Origin: DALYJJ01 sp031969915 | Lineage (GTDB): Bacteria; Acidobacteriota; Terriglobia; Bryobacterales; Bryobacteraceae | Direction: 5' to 3' | Assembly (NCBI GenBank): GCA_031969915.1 | Contig: DALYJJ010000022.1 | Span: 1-59,780 of the forward strand | Length of the DNA stretch: 59,780 nt | Part shown: positions 8,616 through 17,206 of the stretch, piece by piece | Numbering within the stretch: position 1 is the first letter of the stretch | How the letters are laid out: each line of letters begins with the position of its first letter | The notes under the pieces: generated by a model | What the model saw: the letters and a program-made list of their open reading frames with translations, nothing else | Database searches by the model: none | What the model was told of the DNA's origin: nothing | Made by a program: the position numbers and the translations under genes

Positions 8616-9505
8616 CGGCGTACCTGCGGCTGGGCGAGGACGGTGTGCGAGCCCGTGCGGCGGCCCTGCGCGAGTTCTACCGGTCCTGCCGCCTTTGCCC
8701 GCGACGCTGCGAAGTGGACCGTGAGGCCGGCGGGACGGGTGTCTGCGGCGAAGGCGCCGCCTCCTGGCAAGCCCATTTCGGCGAGGAGCGGCCGCTGGTG
8801 GGCCGCGGCGGATCGGGAACCATCTTCTTCAGCCGCTGCAACCTGCTGTGCGAGTTCTGCCAGAACGCGGAGATTGCGCACGCCGGTGAAGGACGCGACG
8901 TAAGCGCCGCCGAACTGGCGGACATGATGCTCGCGTTGCAGCGGCGTGGCTGCCATAACGTCAACCTCGTCACACCAACGCACGTCGTCCCGAGTATCGT
9001 TGCCGCGCTTGCCATCGCCCTGCGCCAGGGGCTCCGTGTTCCGCTGGTCTACAATTGCGGCGGCTACGAGCCGGTGGAGGTTCTCCGGCTGCTCGACGGC
9101 ATCGTCGATATCTACCTGGCCGACGCGAAGTACATGGACGCGGGCGCCGCGGCGAGGTACTCGCGAGGCGCGAAGGATTACCCCGAAGTCTGCAGATCGG
9201 CGCTCATCGAAATGCACCGCCAGGTGGGAAACCTGGTGCTCGATGGCGATCAAATCGCCGTTCGGGGTCTGATCATCCGGCACCTGGTGCTGCCCGGAGA
9301 ACTGGCCGGCACGGAGCGTTTCGCGCGCTGGGCCGCGGAGACGCTCGGACCCGGCACGGCCGTCAACGTGATGGCGCAGTATCGTCCGGCGCACCGCGCC
9401 CATCGCTATCCGGAACTCAACCGGCGCATTACCGGAGAGGAATATCGCCGCGCGGTGCTCGCCGTGCGCCAGGCCGGGCTTACGAACCTGACGGGAGACT
9501 GCTGA
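8612..9505 (+). CDS. PflX-like radical SAM protein (COG1313 type)
   Basis: 297 residues, GTG start overlapping the previous stop (GTGA). An N-terminal Cys-rich module (CRLCPRRCEV, then GVCGEG) precedes the radical SAM cluster motif CNLLCEFCQN (CxxxCxxC). The rest follows the pyruvate-formate-lyase-activating-enzyme-like barrel, with YNCGGYEPVEVL and DIYLADAKY. Family members are annotated as putative activases, but no glycyl radical enzyme is encoded in this window, so the target is unknown. The gene sits in a coupled run and ends 3 bases before the sugar isomerase gene. Confidence 0.88.
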   Translation: MTAYLRLGEDGVRARAAALREFYRSCRLCPRRCEVDREAGGTGVCGEGAASWQAHFGEERPLVGRGGSGTIFFSRCNLLCEFCQNAEIAHAGEGRDVSAAELADMMLALQRRGCHNVNLVTPTHVVPSIVAALAIALRQGLRVPLVYNCGGYEPVEVLRLLDGIVDIYLADAKYMDAGAAARYSRGAKDYPEVCRSALIEMHRQVGNLVLDGDQIAVRGLIIRHLVLPGELAGTERFARWAAETLGPGTAVNVMAQYRPAHRAHRYPELNRRITGEEYRRAVLAVRQAGLTNLTGDC

Positions 9506-9508
9506 GAC

Positions 9509-10342
9509 ATGAACGACATCGAACCGGGAATCAACTTGGAGTTCATCCGCTGCGAAGACAAGCCGTTCGAGGAAGGCGTGCGCCGGGCCGCGGAGATCGG
9601 CTACCGGTGGGTGGAGCCGATGGTGCACAACGGCCGCGAACTGTTGAGCGAGGCCGGGTACTTCCACTCGTTCTCCATGGACGACGACCCGCTGGAGATG
9701 AAGGATGTCCTGGACCGGCACGGCGTGAGGGCCTCCGGGCTGAGTGCACACACACCGCTGATGAGGCCCGAGATCAGCGTGCCGTACCTGGAGAAGGCCA
9801 TTCGCTTCGCGGCTGCGATCGGCGCAAAGGCGGTCAACACCGATGAAGGGATCCGGCCGCAGTGGCTTGACCTCGAAGAGTGTTTCCAAGTCATGCGGTA
9901 CACGCTGAAGAAGGCCCTTCAGGTAGCCGAGCGCTACGGGGTCTTCATCGCCATCGAGCCGCACCAGAGCATCACCAAGTCCACCGCCGGGCTGCTGCGC
10001 GTGGCGGGACTGGTGCAGTCGGAGTTCTTGCGGATCAACTACGACACGGGCAACGCGTTCCTGGGCGGCGAGGACCCCTATGACGGTCTGAAGCAGGTGC
10101 TCCCGTGGCTGGTGCACATGCACGCCAAGGACATCTCCATCCGGCAGGCGGAGGCCGAGCAGGGAAAGGTCACCGGTACACCCGTGGGTTGCGCTTGTGG
10201 ACAAGGAGTGATCGATTGGAGGCGCGTGGTTGGCATCCTGCGCGCCGGCGGGTATCGCGGTGTGTTGTCGGTGGAGTGCGCGACCCCGCAACAGGCCGCT
10301 CACAGCCTGGAGCAACTGAACGGAGTGCTTGGAGAGGAGTAG
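9509..10342 (+). CDS. Sugar phosphate isomerase/epimerase (AP endonuclease 2 / xylose isomerase-like TIM barrel)
   Basis: 277 residues. The barrel metal-ligand pattern is visible: Glu in IAIEPHQ, Asp in NYDTGN, His in HMHAKDI and a late Glu in LSVECAT. Enzymes of this family isomerise or epimerise sugars, inosose or hydroxypyruvate using a divalent metal. The start is ATG 9509, right after the radical SAM gene. It is followed after 6 bases by a Gfo/Idh/MocA oxidoreductase, a pairing common in inositol-like or keto-sugar catabolism, so a shared pathway on an oxidised sugar is likely. The substrate is unknown. Confidence 0.87.
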   Translation: MNDIEPGINLEFIRCEDKPFEEGVRRAAEIGYRWVEPMVHNGRELLSEAGYFHSFSMDDDPLEMKDVLDRHGVRASGLSAHTPLMRPEISVPYLEKAIRFAAAIGAKAVNTDEGIRPQWLDLEECFQVMRYTLKKALQVAERYGVFIAIEPHQSITKSTAGLLRVAGLVQSEFLRINYDTGNAFLGGEDPYDGLKQVLPWLVHMHAKDISIRQAEAEQGKVTGTPVGCACGQGVIDWRRVVGILRAGGYRGVLSVECATPQQAAHSLEQLNGVLGEE

Positions 10343-10348
10343 CGAACG

Positions 10349-11560
10349 ATGAACGCAACACGGCGCGGATTCGTCAATACCGCGATCGCGGCGACAGCCG
10401 CCTCCTACGTCAGGATCCTCGGGGCGAACGAAAAGGTGCGCTTGGGCGCAGTGGGTGTGGGGCCGCGCGGCCAGTATCTCCTTCGCCAGTCGAAGAAGCT
10501 GGCCGCCGAATGCGTCGCCGTGTGCGACGTCTACAGCGCGCGGCTCGACCAGGCTGCATCGGCGGCGGGCGAGGGCGTCAAGACGTACAAGGACCACCGG
10601 CAGGTGCTCGACCACAAGGACATCGACGCGGTGATCGTGGCCACACCGGATCACTGGCATGGGCCGATTACGGTGGACGCGTGCAGGGCGGGCAAGGACG
10701 TGTACGTCGAGAAACCGATGGTGCACACACCGAAGGACGGGCAGGCAGTGGTGAAGGCGGCGCGCGAGCACAAGCGCGTGATCCAGGTGGGCATGCAGGC
10801 GCGCGCCGTGCCCCACTACCGCGCGGCCCGCGAGAAGTATCTGGATTCGGGAGCGATGGGCAAGGTGGGGTTGATTCGCACCTGGTACAACGGCAACAGC
10901 GGCTATGTGCAGAAGGCGCCGCCGGGGATGGAACAGAAGCCGGACGGCTTGGACTGGGAGCGGTGGTTGGGGCCGGGGCCCAAAGTGGCCTGGAATCCCG
11001 ACATCTACTTCAGCCCCTACAAGTGGCTCTACTACGACGGCGGCATGATTATGGGCATCGGCATTCATGTGATCGATTCGGCGCACCAGTGCCTGAAGCT
11101 CACGAAGCCCAAGGCCGCCGTGGCGGCCGGCGGCATCTATCATTTCCCGGACCGCGATACGCCGGACGTGATCAACCTGGTGCTCGAGTACCCGCAGAAT
11201 CTGAACGTGACGTTCGAAGCCGAGTTGATGACCACGGGATTCCTCACCACAGCGGGATTGGAATTGCGCGGCACGGGAGGAATCCTGACCATCGAGCGCT
11301 ACGACCGTGCCCGCGGGTACGAATACCGGCCTCACCCCAAGAACAGCACGGTTCCCGCGGGGGCCGGGCCGGGCGACCCATCGGATGCGATCTGGTTGCT
11401 GCAGGATTGGATCGACTGCATCCGAACGCGCGGGCGCACCTTGGCGAACGAAGAAGAAGGCTATTACAGTTCGATGGCCTGTTTCATGGGCAACCTCGCC
11501 TACCAGAAGAAGGCGAGAATCGTCTGGGACAGCAAATGGGATCTGGGCCCGTCGGCTTGA
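10349..11560 (+). CDS. Gfo/Idh/MocA family oxidoreductase with Tat-like signal
   Basis: 403 residues. The N-terminus TRRGFVNTAIAATAASYV looks like a twin-arginine signal, so the protein is probably folded with NAD(P) and exported, as in many acidobacterial members. The Rossmann motif GAVGVGPRG follows. EKPMVHTPKD is the conserved EKP stretch of the nucleotide-sugar dehydrogenase family, and GGGMIMGIGIHVIDS-type residues near 230 carry the family His. Length is normal. It is the last gene of the plus-strand run 7081-11560. Likely role: oxidation or redox-neutral conversion of a sugar, together with the isomerase before it. Confidence 0.88.
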   Translation: MNATRRGFVNTAIAATAASYVRILGANEKVRLGAVGVGPRGQYLLRQSKKLAAECVAVCDVYSARLDQAASAAGEGVKTYKDHRQVLDHKDIDAVIVATPDHWHGPITVDACRAGKDVYVEKPMVHTPKDGQAVVKAAREHKRVIQVGMQARAVPHYRAAREKYLDSGAMGKVGLIRTWYNGNSGYVQKAPPGMEQKPDGLDWERWLGPGPKVAWNPDIYFSPYKWLYYDGGMIMGIGIHVIDSAHQCLKLTKPKAAVAAGGIYHFPDRDTPDVINLVLEYPQNLNVTFEAELMTTGFLTTAGLELRGTGGILTIERYDRARGYEYRPHPKNSTVPAGAGPGDPSDAIWLLQDWIDCIRTRGRTLANEEEGYYSSMACFMGNLAYQKKARIVWDSKWDLGPSA

Positions 11561-11597
11561 CCGAGGCGCGGCACGGAGCGTGGTGCGAGCCGGGCGC

Positions 11598-11966
11598 TCA
11601 CTTTTCGATCGGCAGTCCGGAATCCTTGAGCGCCCGCCAGCCGCCGTCCAACGAGATCGGGTTCTGATAACCCATCTTCTTCAGGTTGTCCGCCGCCAGC
11701 GCGCTTCGGAAGCCGCCGCCGCAATAGAGCACCAGCGTCTTATGCTTGTCCGGGACTTTCGTTTCGATATCCCGTTCGATCACGCCCTTGCTCATAAACA
11801 TGGCGCCCGCCACGTGGCCGGCATTCCATTCGCTTTCCTCGCGCGTGTCGATCAGCAGGTGATCCTCACCCGCCTGGAGCATCTTCTTGTAGCCATCGAC
11901 ATCGACCTCGCGGATCCGCGACTTGGCGTCATTCACGAGCGCAAGAAAGCCTGGGTTGTGAGCCAT
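11598..11966 (-). CDS. Single-domain rhodanese-like protein
   Basis: 122 residues covering one rhodanese domain. The active-site loop is CGGGFRSA, a normal CxxxxR loop with the nucleophilic Cys. HLLIDTREESEWNAGHVAGA is the first conserved block, split here by its typical spacing. Such proteins carry persulfide sulfur or detoxify sulfur or cyanide compounds. No signal peptide. It lies 7 bases after murQ on the same strand and is probably co-transcribed with it and the PilZ gene. No sulfur-metabolism gene is nearby, so the acceptor is unknown. Confidence 0.9.
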   Translation of the reverse strand: MAHNPGFLALVNDAKSRIREVDVDGYKKMLQAGEDHLLIDTREESEWNAGHVAGAMFMSKGVIERDIETKVPDKHKTLVLYCGGGFRSALAADNLKKMGYQNPISLDGGWRALKDSGLPIEK

Positions 11967-11973
11967 GATGTTC

Positions 11974-12873
11974 TCAGCTTAGTGCAAGGGCGTCCCGGAT
12001 TCTACCTTTGGCCGCCGCCAGCCGCCGCTCAGCGTCCTCTCGCGTCACGCCGAGCCGGCCCATCACGATCGCCGTGCGAACGCTGCGGCCGGACTCCTCG
12101 AGCAGAAGCGCCGCCGCCTCCCGAGGGATCTCGCACGCCGTGGCGATGATCCGTTGCGCGCGATCCACCAGCTTCGCGTTGCGCGGCTGTACGTTCACCA
12201 TCAGGTTGCCAAACACGCAGCCCAGCCGAATCATGGTGGCCGTGGTGAGCATGTTCAGCACCAACTTGGTTGCCGTCCCGGCCTTCATCCGGGTGGAGCC
12301 CGTTACCACCTCCGGCCCGGGCAGCGGCTCCATCGGCAGGTCCACCGCCCGCGACAACTCCGAGTCCGGCGTGCAACTGATGCCCCCTGTCACCGCGCCG
12401 AGTTCGCGCGCCTTCGCGATCGCGCCCAGCACATAAGGCGTGCGCCCACTCGCGGCAATGCCGATCAGGACGTCCTTTGCCGTGAACCCGCGCGCCAGCA
12501 GATCCGCCGCGCCCGATTCTGCCCGGTCCTCGCTTGCTTCCGTCGCCCGGGCGAGCGCCTTCTCGCCCCCCGCGATGATTCCCTGTACCAGGTCTGGCGG
12601 CACGTCGAATGTCGGCGGACACTCGGAGGCGTCGAGCACCCCCAGGCGCCCGCTGGTGCCCGCGCCGATGTAAAAGAGCCGCCCCCCGTTCTGCACCGCG
12701 CGTACGATGGCGTCCACTGCCGCCGCGATGCGAGGGATTTCGCGGCCCACCGCTTCCGCCACCTTTCGGTCTTCGTCGTTGATTACCGCGAGCAACGACT
12801 GCGAGTCCAGGGCGTCGATAGCGGCCGAGGCCGGGTTTCGCTGTTCCGTGAGTAATTCGTCGAGGGGCCGCAA
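11974..12873 (-). CDS. murQ: N-acetylmuramic acid 6-phosphate etherase
   Basis: 299 residues, full length for MurQ. The SIS-domain phosphosugar site is GAGTSGRLG, followed by ASECPPTF, which carries the catalytic Glu. GSTRMKAGTATK is the family signature in the C-terminal half. The enzyme cleaves the lactyl ether of MurNAc-6-phosphate to give GlcNAc-6-phosphate during peptidoglycan recycling in the cytosol. An in-frame TAG lies just upstream of the TTG at 12873, which is therefore the best start; no ATG is in frame nearby. It follows the PilZ gene by 9 bases and precedes the rhodanese gene. No anmK or phosphotransferase gene is in the window. Confidence 0.95.
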   Translation of the reverse strand: MRPLDELLTEQRNPASAAIDALDSQSLLAVINDEDRKVAEAVGREIPRIAAAVDAIVRAVQNGGRLFYIGAGTSGRLGVLDASECPPTFDVPPDLVQGIIAGGEKALARATEASEDRAESGAADLLARGFTAKDVLIGIAASGRTPYVLGAIAKARELGAVTGGISCTPDSELSRAVDLPMEPLPGPEVVTGSTRMKAGTATKLVLNMLTTATMIRLGCVFGNLMVNVQPRNAKLVDRAQRIIATACEIPREAAALLLEESGRSVRTAIVMGRLGVTREDAERRLAAAKGRIRDALALS

Positions 12874-12882
12874 GGCCCCATT

Positions 12883-13185
12883 CTAACGCTGGTGGATCCA
12901 GTGAAAGCCTGAGCTGAACTCCAGCCCCGCCCGGTAGTGGAACCCGTTTCGCCGGCAATGCCGCACCGTGGCCATGTCGGTGACGCCCAGCTTATTGGCG
13001 AAGACCTTCACCAGCGTGCTCTTCTCCAGCGGCTCCTGCAGCTTCACCTGCATTCCACGCTGCGAAACATCCAGACACGTGGCCCGAAGCTCACTCAACC
13101 CGTGCTGCGGATGTTGATACACGATCCGCACGGAGGTGTCGTAGGGCTGCCGTTCCGACTTTCGCTGCTCGTGAAACGATTTCAT
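12883..13185 (-). CDS. PilZ domain protein (predicted c-di-GMP binding)
   Basis: 100 residues making up one PilZ domain. The two ligand motifs are intact: RKSER (RxxxR) close to the N-terminus and DVSQRG (D/NxSxxG) after the first strands. The protein likely acts as a cytosolic c-di-GMP receptor or adaptor. It is the first gene of a short minus-strand unit with murQ and the rhodanese. A link between c-di-GMP and peptidoglycan recycling is possible but unsupported beyond adjacency. Confidence 0.88.
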   Translation of the reverse strand: MKSFHEQRKSERQPYDTSVRIVYQHPQHGLSELRATCLDVSQRGMQVKLQEPLEKSTLVKVFANKLGVTDMATVRHCRRNGFHYRAGLEFSSGFHWIHQR

Positions 13186-13236
13186 CGTGGTCCGACAATC
13201 TGCTTATCGTCGAACCGCGCGTTTTTGCTTAGCAAT

Positions 13237-14166
13237 TTACTCGTAGGGGATCCACACGACATCCGGGTCCGATTCGCCTGAGAGGACATACGGAACCAGC
13301 GTAAGGTCGGCCCGCCGCGTCGCCCGCTTCACCAGCGGCTGATACAGCGGCTGGCCCCGGCTCGGACGCACCGCCATCGATCCCAGGTGGTCCAGAACCG
13401 TCACCCCGTCTCTTCGCTGCCGCGGCCGGAACGGGTTGAAGGAAGCAAGGGCGAGATCCGCCGGATCGACGTTCGCCGGCGTTTGAAGCGCATACACCAG
13501 CGGCCCGAGCATCACTGCCGCCCGGCCCGCGTAGGACCGGAGGCGAGGATGCGCCGCGATCAGTCTCGGCACGAGTTCGAAGTCCAGCTTGACGCGGTCG
13601 CCCGGCTGCCAGGTACGCCGCACCGTCGCGTATTCTCCCGGTCTCGCCGCCACCGCTTCTCCCATCACGGTGACTTCCGCCTTCCCCGTCCAGGCCGGAA
13701 TCCGCAGGTGCACGGTGAATTCCGCCGCACCGGCAAGCGCCAACTCGATCTCCACACTCCCCTGGTACGGGTAGCGCGTCCTCTGAATGAGGCGGCCGCC
13801 TCGCCACTCCACGGCCCCGTCCTCGTAGAGATGCACATAGAGCGCTCCACCCTCACCTTCCGCGTACGCAATCGGCAGGTGGCCTCTTGGAACGCTATTC
13901 AAGCGTGCGCGTTCGAGCAACTCCGCCCACTTCGCTTCCCCGGTTTCAAGCAGCCGCGAGAAGGCCCATTGCGCCACCGCCGCGCCGGAACACGCGCGCC
14001 CGCAGCCGGCCCGCATCACCGCGCCCGTGATGTGCAGTGACTCTTCCAGCGCCGTGGCGTCGAAGGTGTCGCGCGCCGAAACCGGTACGTTCTTCGCCAG
14101 CGGCCGCAGCGGCTCGCCCGTCAGCGCGGTGGCCCACAGCAGGGCGATCAGACAGCGGACACACAC
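13237..14166 (-). CDS. Shortened GH127-like (DUF1680) protein, catalytic region missing; possible pseudogene
   Basis: 309 residues against more than 600 for GH127 beta-L-arabinofuranosidases. The C-terminal two thirds fit the family: ALYVHLYEDG, then RIPAWTGKAEVTV, WQPGDRVKLDFE, a GPLVYALQ strand and the end LTLVPYVLSG. Before this, FSRLLETGEAKWAELLERARLN matches the helix preceding the active site when read in two parts, but the Cys-Cys-Pro-Pro-Asn segment that carries the nucleophile is absent, and the Glu of the E-x-C zinc site reads Arg (RAC). GTG 14166 gives a signal-like N-terminus (CVRCLIALLWATAL). Longer in-frame starts would run into the divergent gene. The reading frame has no stops, so it may be expressed, but arabinosidase activity is unlikely. 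Confidence 0.6.
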   Translation of the reverse strand: MCVRCLIALLWATALTGEPLRPLAKNVPVSARDTFDATALEESLHITGAVMRAGCGRACSGAAVAQWAFSRLLETGEAKWAELLERARLNSVPRGHLPIAYAEGEGGALYVHLYEDGAVEWRGGRLIQRTRYPYQGSVEIELALAGAAEFTVHLRIPAWTGKAEVTVMGEAVAARPGEYATVRRTWQPGDRVKLDFELVPRLIAAHPRLRSYAGRAAVMLGPLVYALQTPANVDPADLALASFNPFRPRQRRDGVTVLDHLGSMAVRPSRGQPLYQPLVKRATRRADLTLVPYVLSGESDPDVVWIPYE

Positions 14167-14206
14167 CGAGAAATCATATAGGATAGACGGGAACCGAGGA
14201 CTAACG

Positions 14207-14932
14207 ATGAGCATGTTCTGTTCCAACTGCGGTGCCACCGTTCCGGCCGACAGCCGCTTTTGCGTTCAATGCGGGACGCCGCAGCCTGCAGCCGGAGGCG
14301 CTTCACCCGCCAGTGCGGCGCCGTTCGGCGGGTCCGGCGCCGGCGCGCCAGTCTCTTTTGAGTTGCGCCAAGGGCTTAAGTCCGAAACCAGCCGCTGGAT
14401 CGGCGAGGGGTGGAAGCTCGTGCAGACCGACTTGGGCTTCTTTGTGATCCTCGGTCTCCTCTTCCTGGTGCTCAACAGCGTCATTCCCATTGTGCTCCAG
14501 GGGCCCCTCCTGGCCGGCTTCCACATCGCCGCGATCGGCCGCCTGCAGGGACGCCGCACCGATATCAACGACTTCTTCAAGGGCTTCAACTTCTTCGTGC
14601 CCACGCTGGTGGCTTCCATCGTGATCGCGGTCTTCTCCACCATCGGCATGCTCCTGTGCATCATTCCGGGATTGGTGGTCATGGCGATGTATCAGTTCAC
14701 TTACCTGTTCATCGTCGACAAGAAGCTCGATTTCTGGCCCGCCATGCAGGCCAGCCACGCTGTCGTCAAGCAGGACTACTTCGGCTTCACCATCTTCACC
14801 GTCGCGCTCGGGCTGCTCAACCTCGTGGGCGTGCTCGCCTGTATCGTCGGCGTGCTGATCACCGTCCCCATTTCCTGGGCCGCGATCACCATCGCTTACC
14901 GCGATCTCGTCGGCGTTGAACAGAACGGCTAG
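14207..14932 (+). CDS. Zinc-ribbon membrane protein
   Basis: 241 residues. The N-terminus has a zinc ribbon (CSNCGATVPADSRFCVQCG), a Pro/Ala/Gly linker and then a membrane domain with about four or five helices, including VILGLLFLVLNSVIPIVL and the paired glycines of LLNLVGVLACIVGVLI. This resembles the DUF4013/YciC-like group of integral membrane proteins of unknown role. ATG 14207 has GAGGA about 8 bases upstream; a second ATG 6 bases later is possible. The gene is divergent from the GH127-like gene with only 40 bases between starts. Confidence 0.8.
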   Translation: MSMFCSNCGATVPADSRFCVQCGTPQPAAGGASPASAAPFGGSGAGAPVSFELRQGLKSETSRWIGEGWKLVQTDLGFFVILGLLFLVLNSVIPIVLQGPLLAGFHIAAIGRLQGRRTDINDFFKGFNFFVPTLVASIVIAVFSTIGMLLCIIPGLVVMAMYQFTYLFIVDKKLDFWPAMQASHAVVKQDYFGFTIFTVALGLLNLVGVLACIVGVLITVPISWAAITIAYRDLVGVEQNG

Positions 14933-14940
14933 CGCTACAC

Positions 14941-16575
14941 TCAGCGCCGTTGGTAGATCACGCGGCCGTCGAACACCGTCATCCGCACCCGGATCTCATG
15001 CAGACGCTCCGGAGCGATCCGGGTCGGGTCCTCGGACAACACCACCACGTCAGCCAGCATTCCGGGCCGCAGGATTCCCTTGCGCCCTTCGTCGAAGGAC
15101 GCGTAGGCGCCGTTTGCCGTGTAGGCCCGCAGCGCGGTCTCTACCGGGACGCGTTGCTCCGGAATCCAGCCGCCCGGCGGCAGGCCGGTGGTGGTGCGCC
15201 GGTTCACTGCGTTATGGAGGCCCCGAATGGGATCGACGCTGATCGCCGCCGGCCAGTCGCTCGCGAAAACCAGCCGCGCTCCGGACTGCTCCAACGACCT
15301 CCACGCGAAGGCCAGCGGCAGCCGCTTCTCCCCCACCGCCGCCGACCAGACCTCGATCGTGCCCGGGTCCGCGTGGATGGGCTGCATCGACGGCAGCACG
15401 CCGAGCTTCGCGAAGCGTGCCACGTCGTCCGGGTGAATTGTCTCGATGTGTTCCACGCGATGACGCGCGTCGCGGCCCGGCCGGCGCACCGCCTCGTACG
15501 CGTCCAGCGCCAGGCGCACGCCACGGTCTCCAATGGCGTGCGTGTAGATTTGCAGGCCCATGGCGTCGCACGCCGCCACCGCTTTCTTGAACGCCGATTC
15601 CGGCCATGCCAACATGCCCCGCTCACCGGCCTTGTTGGCATAGGGCTCGATCATTGCCGCGGTGTACGATTCAATCACGCCATCCGCCGGAAACTTCACC
15701 GCGCCGACCTTTAGCAGGTCATTGCGATGCTTCTTCCAGAGGTCGGCCGCCCGCAGGCAGGTCTCCTCGGCCCGTTCCAGGCCCACCCACATCGCGATGC
15801 TCGTCCGCACCGTCAACTCATTCTTCGCCAGCAGTTCCTCGTAGAGGCTCACCAGGGTTTCGTCGCCGGAGGCGTTCTGCATACTCGTGATGCCCAGCGA
15901 GGCCGCCAGTTCCAGCCCCTTCCTCATCGCTGCCAGTTGCCTCGCCCGGTCCGGCGGAGGAATGTGCCGGCTCACCAGCCGGGTCGCGGCCTCCTTGAAG
16001 GCGCCGGTGAGTTCACCTGTCTTCGCGTCCTTCACGATCTCCCCAAAGCCGTCGAACGCCGTCCCTTTGGTGACCCCAGCGGTCCGCAGCGCCGCCGAAT
16101 TCGCCCACGCGGAATGCCCGTCGTATGAGCGCAGCCACACCGGCCGGTCCTTCACCACCGCGTCCAGGTCCTCCTTCCGAGGCAGGCCGCCCGGTATGCA
16201 TGAGTACTCCCAACCCGCACCCGTGATCCAGGGCTGCCGCGGATTCGCCCTCGCGTATTCCACCACCCGCTTCTGGATCTCCCCGATAGAGCACGCGCCG
16301 TTCAGGTCCACTTCGAACAGTCCCAACGAGCCCGAAAGGAAATGAATGTGCGCGTCGTTGAAGCCCGGCATGGCGAAGGCGCCCTTCAGGTCGATCGTCT
16401 GCTTCGACGGCTCCGCATCGTAACCGGTGATCCGGTTGCCCGTGATTGCCAGCGTGCTCACCCACGGCCGCGCTGCATCGCCGGTCCAGAACCGGCCGTT
16501 GGTCAGCAACAGATCGGCGGCGGCAAGCGGCGACGCGTACAGAAGGAGAGACCAGAGAGATAGGATGGTTCGCAT
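14941..16575 (-). CDS. Secreted amidohydrolase, YtcJ-like
   Basis: 544 residues from ATG 16575, which places the signal peptide (RTILSLWSLLLYASPLAAA) at the N-terminus. The metal-dependent amidohydrolase layout is clear: a beta-sandwich start DLLLTNGRFWTGD, the HxH site in GFNDAHIHFLSG, a His in HAIGDRG and another in HRVEHIETIHP, then the late Asp in FASDWP. YtcJ-type enzymes hydrolyse amide or carbamate bonds, but the substrate is not predictable. The gene runs convergent with the zinc-ribbon gene (8 bases between stops). Its start codon shares the CATG at 16573-16576 with the divergent DUF2752 gene. Confidence 0.88.
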   Translation of the reverse strand: MRTILSLWSLLLYASPLAAADLLLTNGRFWTGDAARPWVSTLAITGNRITGYDAEPSKQTIDLKGAFAMPGFNDAHIHFLSGSLGLFEVDLNGACSIGEIQKRVVEYARANPRQPWITGAGWEYSCIPGGLPRKEDLDAVVKDRPVWLRSYDGHSAWANSAALRTAGVTKGTAFDGFGEIVKDAKTGELTGAFKEAATRLVSRHIPPPDRARQLAAMRKGLELAASLGITSMQNASGDETLVSLYEELLAKNELTVRTSIAMWVGLERAEETCLRAADLWKKHRNDLLKVGAVKFPADGVIESYTAAMIEPYANKAGERGMLAWPESAFKKAVAACDAMGLQIYTHAIGDRGVRLALDAYEAVRRPGRDARHRVEHIETIHPDDVARFAKLGVLPSMQPIHADPGTIEVWSAAVGEKRLPLAFAWRSLEQSGARLVFASDWPAAISVDPIRGLHNAVNRRTTTGLPPGGWIPEQRVPVETALRAYTANGAYASFDEGRKGILRPGMLADVVVLSEDPTRIAPERLHEIRVRMTVFDGRVIYQRR

Positions 16576-16906
16576 GGCGGGTTTCCCCGTAGGGTACAAC
16601 GTTTCGGCGCGGCGCCTGGCGCTCTTCGCCGCCGCCTCCGCCGCCCTTCGGTTCGCGCCCCTGCCCGCGGTTTCCGTCTGCGGCTTCCACTGGCTCACCG
16701 GCAGGATCTGCCCCTTGTGCGGCATGACCCGCGCGCTGGCCGCCCTCTCCCGCGGCGAATGGACCCGCGCTCTCGAGTTCCACGCCCTCAGTCCCCTGGT
16801 CCTGGCGGTCGCGGTCGCCGTGTTCGGTCTCCGGCTCCGTTTGCCCGGCGTGAGTTGGATCGCCCTCGCTGCGCTCTTCGCGGCGTACTGGCTGTGGAGG
16901 GTGTGA
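16565..16906 (+). CDS. DUF2752 small membrane protein
   Basis: 113 residues with three probable membrane helices. The family core CPLCGMTRALAALSRGE is present, a short Cys-containing loop (CGFHWLTGRICPLCG) between helices. The function of DUF2752 proteins is unknown. Two in-frame ATGs, 16565 and 16574, are candidate starts. Both lie inside the 5' end of the divergent amidohydrolase gene, so the two coding regions overlap head to head by about 11 bases. The stop at 16906 is 24 bases from the end of the last microcompartment gene on the other strand. Confidence 0.75.
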   Translation: MVRMAGFPVGYNVSARRLALFAAASAALRFAPLPAVSVCGFHWLTGRICPLCGMTRALAALSRGEWTRALEFHALSPLVLAVAVAVFGLRLRLPGVSWIALAALFAAYWLWRV

Positions 16907-16930
16907 GCGCCCGGCCGGCTTGCGTTGAAG

Positions 16931-17206
16931 CTAGTCCGTCTCCAGGTCCACCCGGTCAATCACGCCGATCACGGCCATGTCGATCGGCGAATTCGGACGC
17001 CCCACTGAGGTCATCGCGCTGTAGCCTTCCGTCGCCAGCAACACGCGGTCCCCGATGCCCGCGTCCACCGAATCGAACGCCACCATCGCCACCCCGCGAT
17101 CCGTACCGTCCAGGTTCACCGGTTGCACCAACAGGGCCTTGCGGCCTTCATGGCTGGCATGCTTCTGCGTGGCGACCAACTCGCCGATGACTCTGCCGAT
17201 CAGCAC
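16931..17206 (-). CDS. BMC shell vertex protein (EutN/CcmL, BMC-P), third copy
   Basis: 91 residues, the standard pentamer length. LIGRVIGELVATQKH is the family's first strand pair and SPIDMAVIGVIDRVDL the C-terminal signature. Between them lies DSVDAGIGDRVLLATEG, the conserved glycine-rich turn. BMC-P proteins form pentamers that close the vertices of the protein shell. It is the last gene of the unit, following its paralogue without any spacer (stop at 17207, start at 17206). Its sequence differs enough from the other two copies to suggest old duplication and separate shell positions or partners. Confidence 0.93.
   Translation of the reverse strand: MLIGRVIGELVATQKHASHEGRKALLVQPVNLDGTDRGVAMVAFDSVDAGIGDRVLLATEGYSAMTSVGRPNSPIDMAVIGVIDRVDLETD

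Noticed and set aside
8528..11335. A 935-codon open frame on the minus strand opposite the radical SAM, isomerase and oxidoreductase genes
   Set aside because: It mirrors three well-defined genes, has Arg/His/Ala-rich composition with no domain motif, and is the usual result of high GC at third positions.
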